A program made the position numbers and the translations under genes. A DNA stretch of 64,000 nucleotides from Pagrus major (lineage: Eukaryota; Chordata; Actinopteri; Spariformes; Sparidae). Below the pieces are notes generated by a model. The model was not told the origin of the DNA. It saw only the letters and a list, made by a program, of their open reading frames with translations, and ran no database searches. The stretch lies in assembly GCF_040436345.1 (NCBI RefSeq), contig NC_133232.1, positions 5,331,501 through 5,395,500 on the forward strand, given 5' to 3'. Of the stretch, positions 21,922 to 33,125 are shown piece after piece (position 1 is the stretch's first letter; every line of letters begins with the position of its first letter).

Positions 21922-22218
21922 TTTCAATATCTTCCAGGTCACTCAAAATGCCACAGAAGTCTTCTTGTTGACTGAGACACACCTCTTTTTATTGAATTAT
22001 AGCTCCTCATGTTTTTGTTAATAATATTTTTATTGAATAATCTGAGCTGAGCCGGGATGAGCCCCGTCGACTGAGGCCTGTTCGTCTACGAATGTACCAT
22101 CTGTGATCGGGAGAAACTAAAATCCAGTAAAAAGAGGTGTGTCTCATTCAACCAGGACAGGGAGACATTTTGACACTGAGTTTGATTCAAGGGGTCACAT
22201 GACCTGGAAGCTATTGAC
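21922..22218. repeat. Fold-back (imperfect inverted repeat) element
   Basis: The left arm at about 21922-22010 ('caatatcttccaggtcact' then 'gactgagacacacctcttttt') is matched in reverse complement by 22110-22218 ('aaaaagaggtgtgtctcatt' then 'atgacctggaagctattg'). Arms are about 90-110 bases with gaps, around a GC-richer centre. It could be a small inverted-repeat transposon; no clear target duplication was found. Confidence 0.65.
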
Positions 22219-22260
22219 AAACCTGCAATTAATATCTATTTCAATATTTCTGTTCACTTC

Positions 22261-22296
22261 CTTCTCAAATGTAGTTTGTTAACTACATTTGAGAAG
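22261..22296. repeat. Perfect 16-bp hairpin with 4-base loop
   Basis: The arm cttctcaaatgtagtt (22261-22276) and its exact reverse complement (22281-22296) are separated by tgtt. No T-run follows, so it is not a simple terminator. Confidence 0.95.
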
Positions 22297-23166
22297 TTCC
22301 ATGGAGACATGGAGACATTCACTGACATTAAGAAATACAAGAAAACAAGAAGTTAACGTGAAATAAAAAGAAACGCAGGAGAAACTTAACAAGAGCCACA
22401 AACTGTCCACTGTATGAACGAGGTTTCGAAGGTAAAGGATTAAAGCAAAAATAATTTCTTCTGACAGAATATTTCCCTCAGGCCAAGTCGTCTTTATCTA
22501 CAATGTGTAAAATAGGTTAACTTGAGGCCCCGTCATTAGCCCTCAACACCTACTGAACAAATATGATGATACGTAAAATGATGAGTGTTTGTTCAAACAG
22601 CTTCCAGCAGTCAGCCTGTTGACTGAAGCTTTGTCTCCTGGAAAACATAACATTGTCAACGTATGTCAACAGCCCCAGAGTTAAAACATGACAGGTAGCA
22701 TAACAGGATGTCCTGATCACGACATCGTGTTTGTTTCAGTCCTGTAGCCTAATTTGCCACCTTTGTAGGAGATGAGAAATGTTTCCAGTTAAACAGAGTT
22801 CAGTGGATTTAAACCAACATGAACTTCTATAAAGAAAATCATTCTGTTCTGTTCCTCTGTAATATTCAGGGAGATGAAGGTTCAGTCAGGAGTTTGACTG
22901 CAGCAGTACTCTGAGTATTTTTCTGTCTTTGAGGTGTCCTGCTTCATGACATTTCAGGTCACATCGGTCACACAGTAGAAACATCTCTTCCCTTGGTTTT
23001 CCATGTATGCAGGCCATACATGCACACTCTGTCGCTCAAGGTGGCTTCTTTGTGCGATAGTTTACAAATCAGGACGTTTAGATGTTGGACAGGAGTTTTA
23101 AAATAAGAGGAGGTTACTACAGGTGAACTGGCCTGATGCATGCACACCGCACTCTAACATACAGAT
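22297..23166. other. Intergenic upstream of the lectin gene
   Basis: Holds the second copy of the short direct repeat at 22555-22650. No exon was recognised. Confidence 0.5.
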
Positions 23167-23290
23167 ATGGAGGACTCAGTTGCTAAAAAAAACACCAGCT
23201 CATCAGGAGTATTTTGCTTTGAAGCGGAAGAAAATGGCGAGCTGAGGGATTTGAATGAGACTTTGGCACAACAAACGAACACTGGTTCCG
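23167..23290 (+). pseudogene. Possible remnant of a hAT transposase N-terminus (BED region)
   Basis: The frame reads MEDSVAKKNTSSSGVF and then EENGELRDLNE. This resembles the beginning of hAT/BED-finger transposases (lysine-rich start, aromatic position, E-x-G-E-x-R-D-L), but the zinc-finger cysteines that should follow are missing. Similar wording occurs on the minus strand near 1930-2060. The open frame runs on to 23451 without recognisable content. It is probably fossil transposon sequence, though a chance match is possible. Confidence 0.3.
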
Positions 23291-23635
23291 CGACAGAAAC
23301 ATATAAAACAAAATACAACTGTTCTTTATATTTTAGTACACTAGTGGCTATGACCCTTTTAAACGCATATGTTAATTTACCTGTTACACATCAGTATTGT
23401 CCTGAACTGTATGAGACAAATCTATTAATCACATCAAACGTAAATTTGTGATGCAACATCCTCTTACACAATGTCCTGCCCACAGCTCTGTCTGATTGGT
23501 AACACATTGGTAACCCTTGGATAACAGCTTCTGGTGTCCCCTGCAGCTCTACAGGGGATTTGCATGCTCATCACATCAGGTCCTGTTTGCCTTCACCGGC
23601 GGCAGGAGGTGTCTCCATGTCTGCATGCTAGGAGA

Positions 23636-23721
23636 GATGCATAAATACCTGGACGTAGAGATGCTCTCAGTATCAGACCGTCTGCTGGTGGAAGACAGAA
23701 GAGAAGCTGAGAGAAGCAAAC
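23636..23721 (+). promoter_or_regulatory. Putative core promoter/5' leader of the lectin gene
   Basis: A TATA-like gcataaatac lies about 80 bases upstream of the lectin ATG at 23722. The distance suits a TATA box with a short 5' leader, but no start site can be proven here. Confidence 0.35.
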
Positions 23722-26572
23722 ATGGTCCAACTGAGCGTCATCGTCCTCGGCTGTGAGTATTCTCCCTGCTTCAGTGTCTGCTGTCTGATACATGTAGTTG
23801 AGTTAAAGTACAAGGTTTGCCTCTAAAATGTAGTGGAGTACAAGTGTAAAGTATAAAGTAAAGTACTTACTCACTGACTAAGAAAATGTACTTAGTTACT
23901 CTCCATGACTCCATATGTGTCATTTACTTTCTTCCTACACGTATGTTGACATTTCTAATAATGATGTTGGTGCTGAAGGTGAAGGTGAACTGATCCCGGG
24001 CGATGATGTTCTGAACCCTCACAGGGTCCGGACACGTTCACATCTTCACAACAGCTTTTATTTCCAATTAAAGACAACTGATGATTTTATTCTCTTGTGT
24101 GTATTTTTTTAATTTACCTCCATGTCAGCTGTCATGTTGTCAGAAGAAAACAACCTTCTTCAGATCTTATTTTGGCATCAGATGTCCTTTCATTGTCAGT
24201 TTGTGAGTTGCAGCAGTCGACAGTGTGAAAGTGATAAAAGTTAAAGTGACTCAGATGAGCTGGTGTGTTTTCAGTGCTGGCTGCAGCTTGGTGCTTCACT
24301 GGAACTGCTGGTGAGTTTTTATTCTGCTCGCTCATCTACATTATTTACTGTTATGGTGGTTTTACAGCTTTTTTTTAAATGATCAATTTATGAGTGTTAA
24401 TATAAATAAATGTACTGCTGGTGTTGATGTTGTCCTTAGTTTAATTAATGTCCTCTTGTAATGAATGTATCTACATGATACATGTACATGAGGTTCAATG
24501 TGGCGAGGGCCGAACTAGTTAGCATACTATATAATATATACATACATATATATTAAGTTAGACTCTGATGATGATGGTGATGTCACTGACCTGTGTGTTT
24601 TTCACAGAGGGATTGCGCACCACAGCCTGTCGCGGTGACACCATTAAGGCCTCCTGCTGTAAGACAACACACACTCGTCTTTCTGTCCTTGTGTAACAGA
24701 ATCATCGACTACGTTCAGTCTGTTTGTCTCTTTCACTTCACCATCATTGTAACTTTAACCTGGAAACAAAAGTTTATCAACTTTAAGACACAATCCCTCG
24801 TAAAACAGTGTTTTGTGATTCTTTGTACAGACTTAACAAATGAGATAGAACATTAGAGATTCACTGATCTGATTCTGACGCCTGAGTTTGGACTCACGTT
24901 GCTCTCCAAACTTTGTAAGATTTCACTGAGTTGTTATTTATTTTTATCCAGTTTGTCACTCTGACTATTTACAGAAAGGTTCATTAATACTCACTGTCCC
25001 AGAGAAATAGTCACAGTTACTGTGCTCCAGAGCAAAGACACACAACTAAACAACAAGTAAACACAAGCGAGCACAGACAGGACATGAGTCACACAACAAC
25101 TCTGTAACAACTGATCCAAGAAAAGAAAAGACTATTTATCACATACTGTATCTCATCTATACACCAGTTCACGTAGTGTCACGTTCACGTCCACCCTACA
25201 TGTCTATGCAGGGCCAACTTCATTTCAAAATGTCAAATATTTAAAGGAATAACCTCTGTTTTCTCATGTGATGTGTATATATAACTTTTGTGTGTAACAC
25301 AATGAAATGAAATGACAGTTTCTGGCCTTTGGGCCAGTTTGGAGTGCAGTTTGAATGAGGCTCTTGCTGACCAGCAGGTGGAGCTAAAGTACCACTGGTG
25401 ATACCACAGTTAGGGCCTCACTGGTCTGAGATATCACACTGTCAGTCAAAGTGAACCGGACTGAATTGGCGATGAAATACAACTTGTGACTAAATGAAAC
25501 GATGTCTTCATTATGTGACACTTCACACTCCTCTCTTCTCCAGATGGCGGCAAGAAGTTAAGGGTGACATATATTTCGTTCGAGATTGGGGGGAGGAAAT
25601 GTTTGAAGGGAAAACCCAACCCACGCATCAATTACAACAACCCCTGCACCAGCTACAGCAAACTTGTTCAGAACGTGAAAAAACGGTAAGAAAACATCCT
25701 CATCTTTGTGCTTTAAATGATTTATGTTTTGTCCACTTGAGGGCAACAATAACATGGTTATTATAGGACAAATACAGAGATGAGCAGTGAAACCAGAAAT
25801 ACAGTAGACATTCAGATGTGTGGTCCACCTCTGGTTCTGATCACATCTCTTCTCTGTTTCCAGCTGTCACGGCAAGCGCTCCTGTAACTTCGCTGTCACT
25901 TCAAAAGTGTTCAGAGGGTTATACTGTAGATACACGTTGACAAACGTGTATCTGCAGATGAATTACGTCTGTACCTGGTACGTACACACACACACACATA
26001 CACACAGAACACGGTTTGAAGGTAGAACACATATAAACAAATTAAAACAGTGTAAATTGTGTTGTCCTTTAAGGTCAGTTTGTTTATTCAGTTTATTCAG
26101 TCATGAACACAAATAAAGTTTGTTTATTTAGTTTGTTTAAAATCAGTCAGTGAAGATCTTTCTCTCCTCATTATCATCATCTTCCCCAAAACTACAGACT
26201 GCTCCTTTAATCTACAGACTGCTCCTTTAAACTACAGACTGCTCCTTTAATCTACAGACTGCTCCTTTAAACTACAGACTGCTCCTTTAAACTACAGACT
26301 GCTCCTTTAATCTACAGACTGCCCCTTTAATCTACAGACTGCTCCTTTAATCTACAGACTGCCCCTTTAAACTACAGACTACTCCTTTAATCTACAGACT
26401 GCCCCTTTAATCTACAGACTGCTCCTTTAATCTACAGACTGCCCCTTTAAACTACAGACTGCTCCTTTAATCTACAGACTGCCCCTTTAAACTACAGACT
26501 GCTCCTTTATGTTGTATTTGTTTCTTCTGGTGTTTCTCATCACTGCTCGTGTTTCTCTACAGGCGTCCATGA
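23722..26572 (+). CDS. Secreted single-domain SUEL/galactose-binding lectin (rhamnose-binding-lectin-like)
   Basis: Exons 23722-23752, 24275-24310, 24608-24658, 25544-25685, 25864-25977 and 26563-26572 have GT-AG borders and consistent phase, encoding 127 aa. Residues 1-22 are a signal peptide (MVQLSVIVLG, then a hydrophobic stretch ending GTA). The mature part has eight cysteines at 30, 39, 59, 74, 88, 94, 108 and 123. Their spacing matches the four-disulfide SUEL lectin domain: C-x8-C near the start, RCHGKRSC for the usual C-N-G-K/R-x-S-C, and VYLQMNYVC at the end. Such lectins bind rhamnose or galactose on microbes and occur in fish eggs and skin. The usual YGR and DPC motifs are not evident, and only one domain is present. 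A poly(A) signal AATAAA lies at 26728-26733. The fold is confident; ligand and role are inferred. Confidence 0.8.
26191..26510. repeat. 20-bp minisatellite, 16 units, in the last lectin intron
   Basis: Sixteen uninterrupted 20-base units of the form (a/t)(a/c)tacagactg(c/t)cccttta-type: 'actacagactgctcctttaa' with two main variable positions (a/t at the unit start, t/c in gctcc/gcccc). There is no spacer diversity, so it is a tandem array and not a CRISPR. Each unit contains 'ctacag', an acceptor-like word, close upstream of the true acceptor at 26562. Confidence 0.97.
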
Positions 26573-27170
26573 ATCATCTGAGGCCTTTACAAACTATTGT
26601 TCACGGCTGTGGACAGAACGCTTTGAAGACACATCAGACTGCTCAGAGATCAGATTGGAGGTCCTCCTCTGTTTGAAGTTGTGTATTGAAATAATTAAAA
26701 CATGTTCAAACTGAAGGATTTGAAATTAATAAAATCTTAAGTTTTCCTCTGACAGCATTTATTTTGTGTTGACTTTTATTTGTCACTCTGCAGCTTCAGT
26801 CTTCAGTTGTACTTTTATTACATTATTTATTATTTCCTTTCAGATAATGTTGGTTTGGGGGTCGCTGGCAGACACGCTGTTCAGTCAGTTTCATACGAGG
26901 ATGTTTTATAAATGACTTACACCATCGTCTGAGTGAATACTCCATTCTGATTGGCTGGAAGGGGGGCAATTAACTTTCCAGTAGTCCTAAAACTCAGAAA
27001 TCAGTTAGCATGTTTGCTTGTTAGCACTTCCTGTCTCCTCGTCTCAAATCTGGACTATATTAAATGATTTGCCCATCATAATTAATGTAATATTCATTCA
27101 AAATATAGTAATTAATCTAACGGTCTCTTTGTCTTTACTTGATTTTGGCAAAAAGTGTACATCCATATTG
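26573..27170 (+). other. Lectin 3' UTR and downstream spacer
   Basis: The 3' UTR probably ends shortly after the AATAAA at 26728-26733. Nothing further was recognised before the Penelope fragment. Confidence 0.5.
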
Positions 27171-27174
27171 ATGA

Positions 27175-27845
27175 AGGTTCTCAGTCATCCAGGTCAGAGT
27201 AAATCTATGTTCTGTATCATAGTCAACTGGACTTGTTTCAGTTTGTTGAAGATGTCTCTCTCATCCAAGAGGCTTTTGGTCAGTAACACTCAACACCGCA
27301 TCCAAAACTCACAGGATATCACCAACAAGGTGAGAGAGATAACACTGGACTCAGACCAAACAATGGTTTCTTGTCACATCACTTTCCCACTCAAGAAGCG
27401 GCTCAGATGGTGAAGAAACACCTGCTACACGACCCCAGACTTCACCCCAGACCACATTTGTGCCTTACTGGACCTCTGTCTGACGACCACCTGCTTCCAG
27501 TCCAGTGAAGGTTTCTACAGACAGAAGCACGGCTAAACATCAGATCCTGGTTCACTTTAAACCTACCAACACACTGAGGCAGAAACTTGTCCATCCTGAG
27601 GACTAAACACCCAGGAGACATAAAAAGAGTGATGTAGTTTATGCTGTTCAGTGCAGCCAGGACTGCACAGATTTGTACATTGGGGAGACAAAACAACCTC
27701 CATAAACGAATGGCACAACACAGGAGGGCCAACTCCGCAGGTCAAGACTAACAACCCACATGAAGGCCGGTTGGGTCAACGAACGACAAGTGGCCCTTAC
27801 GACTCTGAAACTCAGATGAACAATGAAAACACTGACTTGACTTGC
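27175..27845 (+). mobile_element. Penelope-like retroelement fragment B
   Basis: 27209-27277 is the reverse complement of the element's 3' end (compare 51070-51140). It is followed on the + strand by coding-region fragments ('taacactcaacacc', 'ctcacaggatatcacca', 'ccacctgcttccagtccag') that match 62800-63035. A jump then leads to the GIY-YIG part (27540-27745), where CTDLYIGETKQP is readable as in 50580-50625. The element is heavily deleted. The inverted 3' end at the 5' side matches the unusual terminal structures known for Penelope elements. Confidence 0.8.
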
Positions 27846-27849
27846 CTGT

Positions 27850-28110
27850 AACCATGGTTGGCGTTTCCATGGTTACCGACATGTTTCCATGGTTACCGAC
27901 ATGTTTCCATGGTTACCGGTGAGATTCCATGGTTACCGACATGTTTCCATGGTTACCGGTGAGATTCCATGATTACCGACATGTTTCTATGGTTACCGAC
28001 AGGTTTCCATGGTTACTGACAGGTTTCCATGGTTACCGGTGAGATTCCATGACATGTTTCTATGGTTACTGACACGTTTCCATGGTTACTGGTGAGATTC
28101 CATGGTTCCA
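27850..28110. repeat. 20-21-bp minisatellite 'gtttccatggttaccgacat'
   Basis: About twelve units of 'tttccatggttaccgacatg' alternate with a 'ccggtgagattccatgg' variant, with some decayed units. Every unit carries the palindromic core ccatgg flanked by gttt and ttacc, similar to an X-box. Confidence 0.95.
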
Positions 28111-28299
28111 AACTTGTGTTTGAGCACAAATGGTAGGAGATCCTCTAGTTATAACATTTCAACATTCTAGAACTGGCATTGATCACTCTAGAACTGTGGT
28201 TGCTATTGGATACCAGTTTATTTATTTTTTTAAACTTTATTTTTATCAAGTTTTGGAGTGGACGTGAACAAGCACAGACATACATTAGGTCTAAGGGAT

Positions 28300-28955
28300 C
28301 CCTCTTCATCCCGGGGAAAGACTGCCCTCACATGGACCTGTCAGTCACTGTTGAGGATGTCACAGTATCACCTTCATCGACGATGGACTATCCTGCACCC
28401 CCAACATCACCGCGGTGGCTCGATCCTGCAGATTTGCCCTCTACAACATCCACAGGATCCGGTCTTTCCTCACAAAGGGCGCGATGCAACTCCTGGTCCA
28501 ATCGCTGGTCATCTCCCACCTGGACTCCCAGCCTCTGCGACTAAACTATTGCAGCATATCCAGAAAGCTGCAGCGCGCCTCATTTTCAATCTACCCAAAT
28601 TCTCCCATGTGACCCCCCTCCTCCGTGACCTCCACTGGCTTCCTGTTGCAGCCCGCATCCGATTCAAGACGATGGTGCTGGCCTTCAAGGCCGTCAACGA
28701 AACTGCACCCATCTACCTCCAAACACTGGTCAGACCTGACGCCCCAGCGCGAGCACTTGGCTCTACTACATCAGCTGGTACCACCATCGCTAAGAGCAAA
28801 CAAAGGTCGCTCAGCGAAGTCACGACTCCTCTCTGTTCTGGTGCCTCAGTGGTGGAATGAACTCCCGACCAATGTCAGGACAGTAGAGTCACTCGCCATC
28901 TTTTGCAGAAGACTCAAGACTCACTTGTTTAGACTTCACCTTGACCCCGCATAGC
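28300..28955 (+). mobile_element. L2/Rex-type non-LTR retrotransposon, 3' part of the ORF (broken)
   Basis: Across two or three frames the translation reads AVARSCRFALYNIHRIRSFL, LLVQSLVISHLD, then LQHIQKAAARLIFNLPKFSH, VTPLLRDLHWLPVAARIRFK, and QWWNELPTNVRTVESLAIF with KTHLFRLHLD. This is the familiar C-terminal end of fish L2/Rex-like (CR1 group) reverse transcriptases. A deletion removes the 'YCNSLL..LP' stretch near 28530, and frameshifts separate the parts. It is 5'-truncated and inactive. Confidence 0.8.
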
Positions 28956-29169
28956 GTGACTTTCCACAGTGTATCCAAATTACAGCACCTGTTCAGCAGT
29001 GATGATATAAATGAGTCAACGTATCCTATACATAAAAATAAGTAATTAAATACATATGTACAGTGTCCAAGATCACACAACACAAAGTTTTTGTTAATTC
29101 CCTGCTGTATTAAGATATATAGTAACCATCTCTTCCAATAATTGTTAAAATCTATACAAAGATTCAAGG

Positions 29170-32060
29170 AGAAGATCAACCTCTCCATGCCACATATTTT
29201 GTTTACTACCCCAATCCACTCTGATTTTGTTGGGGGTTCTTTAATCATCCATTTTCTGTTAATGGCTTTTTTACCAGCAGCACTATCTGAAGAAGGTATT
29301 TGTCCCGTTTGTTAAGTTTGGATGGAATCTTACCTAAATATATTGTACTGAAGTCATGATTGACCTCTGAGCCAAATATTGATTCTATCACTGCTACTAC
29401 TCCCAGCCAGTAAAGCCGAACTACAGCACAGTCCCAAAATATGTGGATGTGATCAGCCAAGCTGTTCCGGCACCTCCTCCAGCAGTGACCATGTTCTGGT
29501 TTGCCACTCTGAAACCATTTTATCTTTGGGGTGATGAAAAACCTAATAATGTTCTTCCACACAAATTCTCTCCGTTGACCCGAACTTGAAGTAGTTACAT
29601 GTGTATTACAAATGTTAAGCCAGCCCTCCTCTGTGAGAGCTATATTGGCTTCCTTTTCCCATTTAGATTTAACATACGTTGTGGAGCGACTCTTAGCTGA
29701 ATGGAGACATGAATAAATTCTAGAAACCAATTTTCTGTGCAGATTGGATTTGTATCCATCAATAAATACATTAATCAGATTTGTTTCACTTTCCTGAGAG
29801 ATTCTGATATTTTTGTTGAAATGGTGCCTAACCTGAAAATATCTGAAGAAGTCCTGTCTTTCTAGATATAGAAGTCTGTCAGCTGTTGGAAGCTGTCTAT
29901 TCCTCTGTTGGAGGAGATCAGGCAGTATGCTGTAATTCCTTTGAAAGTTCATTGCTTATATCTTTCATCCATCCGTGCGGGTTTGAAGTCACTGTCATGT
30001 GCCACCCATCTTAGTACTCATGCATTTTTTTCCAATTTTAACTTCTTGCATTGTCTGAACCAAATATTCATGGGGACCTTTGTCCAACAGTTCAATTCCT
30101 CTGAATGTATGGTGTAAAGAGATCTATCCCCTATTAGCGATTGAAGAGGTATGTCTAGTTGGCTTTGATCCAAATCTTTCCATTTAGCAACATAGTGTGG
30201 GTTGCACCAGTTAACTAGATATCTGAGCTGTGCAGCCTCGTAGTTACTCTCCAGACATGGAAGAGATGCCCCCCCTTTTTCTTTGGGTAACTGTAATGTG
30301 CTAAATTTAATCCTGGGATTTTGGCCTCGCCACATAAATCCAGAAATCATTCTTTTCCACTCGTTAAACTGTTTAGGAGGTATTTCTATTGACAAGGATT
30401 GAAAAAGATAAAGTAACCGTGGTAAGAGATTCATCTTGACGATATCTATTCGATTGTGCATGTCCAAAGGTAATAAGGTCCATCTTTTCAGATCAGTGAT
30501 AATTCCCTTTGTAGTAGTGGAATAATTTATTGTGTAAATTGTAGATAAATCTTTTGGTATTTGGACCCCTAAGTACTTAATGTTGTTATTTTCCCATTTG
30601 AAATGACATATTTTCCGTTTAGTTGCCTGTGGAGAATAATTGTACACAATGGTTTGTGTTTTATGGAGGTTTAATTTGTACCCTGAATAATTACCAAATT
30701 GTCTAAGACGAGACATTAATTCAGGTGGCTCGAATCTGGGCTGGTAAGGGTTAACAGAATCAGAATCAGAAATACTTTATTATCCCAGAGGGGAAATTGT
30801 TTGTGTTACAGCTGCTCCCATTCAAAGTTCAGAATATGCAGAAATAATGATAATAATAATCGACAACAGGATATCGTCTGCATACAAAGATATTTTGTAT
30901 TCAGTTTCTCCGACCAGGATCCCTGTAATTGAAGGGGGCGGGGCTTAAGGGGCAGCCCTGGTGACAACCCCTTTCAAGCAGAAATGATCTGGATAGACTG
31001 CCATTTATTTTGATCCTAGCAGAGGGAGAATGATATAAACTTTTCAAACATCGAATTACTACATTATTAACTGCAAAACGTTGCAGTAGCCTACTAAGTA
31101 CAAGTATTCCCATCTCACGGAGTCAAATGCCTTTTCTGCATCAAGGCTAAGAATAATCGACTCTGCGTGGTCCTTACTCATACGCTCCACCAGGTGTGAA
31201 GTCTCACATTGTCATGTGTCTTCTATTTTTAATGAATCCTGTTTGGTCGGTATCAGTTAGGTCTGGAATTATGTCCTCTAATCTTTTGGCAATTATTGAA
31301 GCATATAATCTATAGTCTATGTTTAGAATTGATATTGGTCTATATGAGCTGCATTCAGTCTTATCCTATCTTATTATTGCTTGCTTCCATGAGGCGGGCA
31401 TCTCTCTCAGTATAGCTGAAACATTTCAGAAGAAATGGTGTTACTAAATTTCTACATTCTACCCATTCCGCGGGGTTCCCGTCCATTCCTGGTACTTTAT
31501 TTGTCTTAAGTGAGATGGTACTGTCTATCTCCTCTTTCGTTATCTTCTGTGTCATTATTTTATTTTGTTCTATGACATATCCTGCTGGTATGGGGATCTT
31601 TAATTGTGTGAATGGACCTTTCGGCTTGTTGCTTACGCGTTCTCCATGCCAATGACTTTTTGGCTTTCGATTCATTCTCATAATACCTTTGTTTTATGAA
31701 TTTTGCCTTCATCTCCATTTGGCTGTCATACATTTTAATTACTTCTTGTTTTATTGTGTTTATTTGATTTAACAAGTGGGGGTTGTTGCATTCCATATGT
31801 TTTGTTTCTAAATATTTTAATTTGTCCAGTAAATCCTTTAACTGTTTCTGTTTTTCCTTTTCCTTATTGAAGACCACATTATGAGCTTCCCTCTAATTAC
31901 AGCCTTGGCAGCATCCCATAAAGTACTCGGAGATATTTCCTCTGGATACCAGTTTATGTTTGAATTTATGAAGGAAATGATTTCTAAGATGGATGACAAT
32001 TCCACATTTGTATTTAAAATGTTTCATCACCATCAAACATTATTTAAGTGGACATTTGTG
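29170..32060 (-). mobile_element. L1-like non-LTR retrotransposon, 5'-truncated ORF2 (broken)
   Basis: On the minus strand, in order: the endonuclease-RT linker (STLWDAAKAVIRGKL, about 31890-31960), a coiled lysine-rich stretch, the first RT motifs (NKVPGMDG, about 31490), RGCHQGCPLSP (about 30950), the catalytic YADD (30873-30884), YLGVQIPKDL (about 30560), and the long C-terminal domain ending with the HCWRRC..H....W.C knuckle (about 29420-29500). Frameshifts and stops split it into at least five pieces. A frameshift near 29248 separates the last stretch (MIKEPPTKSEWIG). A small dispersed repeat is inserted next to the YADD motif. The endonuclease and ORF1 are missing. Confidence 0.88.
30752..30860 (+). 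mobile_element. Short 'cagaatcagaaatacttta' repeat inserted in the L1
   Basis: Contains 'cagaatcagaatcagaaat', 'actttattatcccagagg' and 'ggaaattgtttgtg', and ends in (aat)n. This is the form of a very common fish short repeat. L1 reading resumes on both sides (YADDILLS before, PELMSRLRQFGNYSG after), so it inserted after the L1 did. Confidence 0.7.
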
Positions 32061-33125
32061 CTGCTGGTTAACATTAATCCTCAGTTCGTGTGCATCATAT
32101 CCCAAAATGTACGGCACAAGCATGGCAACAGACACACACAGTGCACAATAGAGGCTCGTGTTTTACAAACAATATATATCACAATACACTGTACATCATG
32201 TTGGGCTGTTTCAACTTAAAAGTCTGAGGTCAATTGCTACCTTAAATATTTGAGTTAATTTAGTTTGAATAGTTAGCTTGCTCTAAAATCTCAAAGCACA
32301 CCTGTATTCATATCCTCTATGTGTTATCTAATCATTCTGTACTCTCTGTACTCGTTTATCTACTAATGCCAAATAAAAGTTCACAAAGGGTTCCCTGCAA
32401 GGTTTCCAAAGGATTGGATAGGGTCCAGAATTTGACTCTGTATTGGTAAATGAATGTGCACAAAGTTCTGATATACTACATTAAAAGCTCATTTGTTTTT
32501 TCTTCTTTTTCTTTTTCTCCTTCTTCTTCTCATGATGGGAAACATTTCATTCCACTCTCATCACTTCCTGGACCCTGAATATAGCCTTTAAATCAGACCC
32601 TGACTCATTTTGACTCAAGCTGTTGTCATTCCCTGCTCATCTCATTGTTTTACAACCACTTTTTGATATTTTATAACTACCTACTTATTTCCCTGTGCAC
32701 CTTTTATATTAAGCATTGTGTAAGGTTTTTTCCTGCCTGTATAAAATACTTGCTGAACCGGACTCTGCTTCATGTCGTCTTGTCCTCCGAACACTCGCTG
32801 CTTCCAGAACCCTGACTCCAAAAAGAAGAGTAGTTGAGAGGCCAAAGTTTTTCAACGACGGCTTATATTTGATACTAAATAACAAAAGCCAGTGTGTCTC
32901 CATTATTTGTGTAAATTTACGGCTGGATAACAAAACTGCTGTCGAGCCCTTTGATGAAATACTTAAATCAAATAATATTTGACATTCATCTATTCAGAAA
33001 TGTCTTGATAGAAGAAAAGGTTTCTAGAATGCATTTTATTTTATGTAACTAAAATGATTTGAATGAGCTGCATCATTAAAACAAATGTACATGTATTACA
33101 GATTAAAAACAAACATGTTGCAAAA
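32061..33125. other. Spacer, no gene seen
   Basis: No recognisable exon. 'gtataaaatacttgctgaac' at about 32740 looks like a TATA-type promoter word within otherwise unassigned sequence, possibly from an old mobile element. Confidence 0.4.

Noticed and set aside
22261..22296. Rho-independent-type terminator
   Set aside because: Eukaryotic context and no T-run after the stem.
25494..25766. Plus-strand open frame of 90 codons starting before the lectin exon
   Set aside because: It reads the lectin exon 25544-25685 in the wrong frame. The spliced frame preserves cysteines and phase.
26191..26510. CRISPR-like regular array
   Set aside because: Units are contiguous 20-mers without unique spacers, in the intron of a vertebrate gene.
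29245..31877. Several minus-strand frames that look like separate genes
   Set aside because: Together they are consecutive pieces of one L1 ORF2 with motifs in the correct order.
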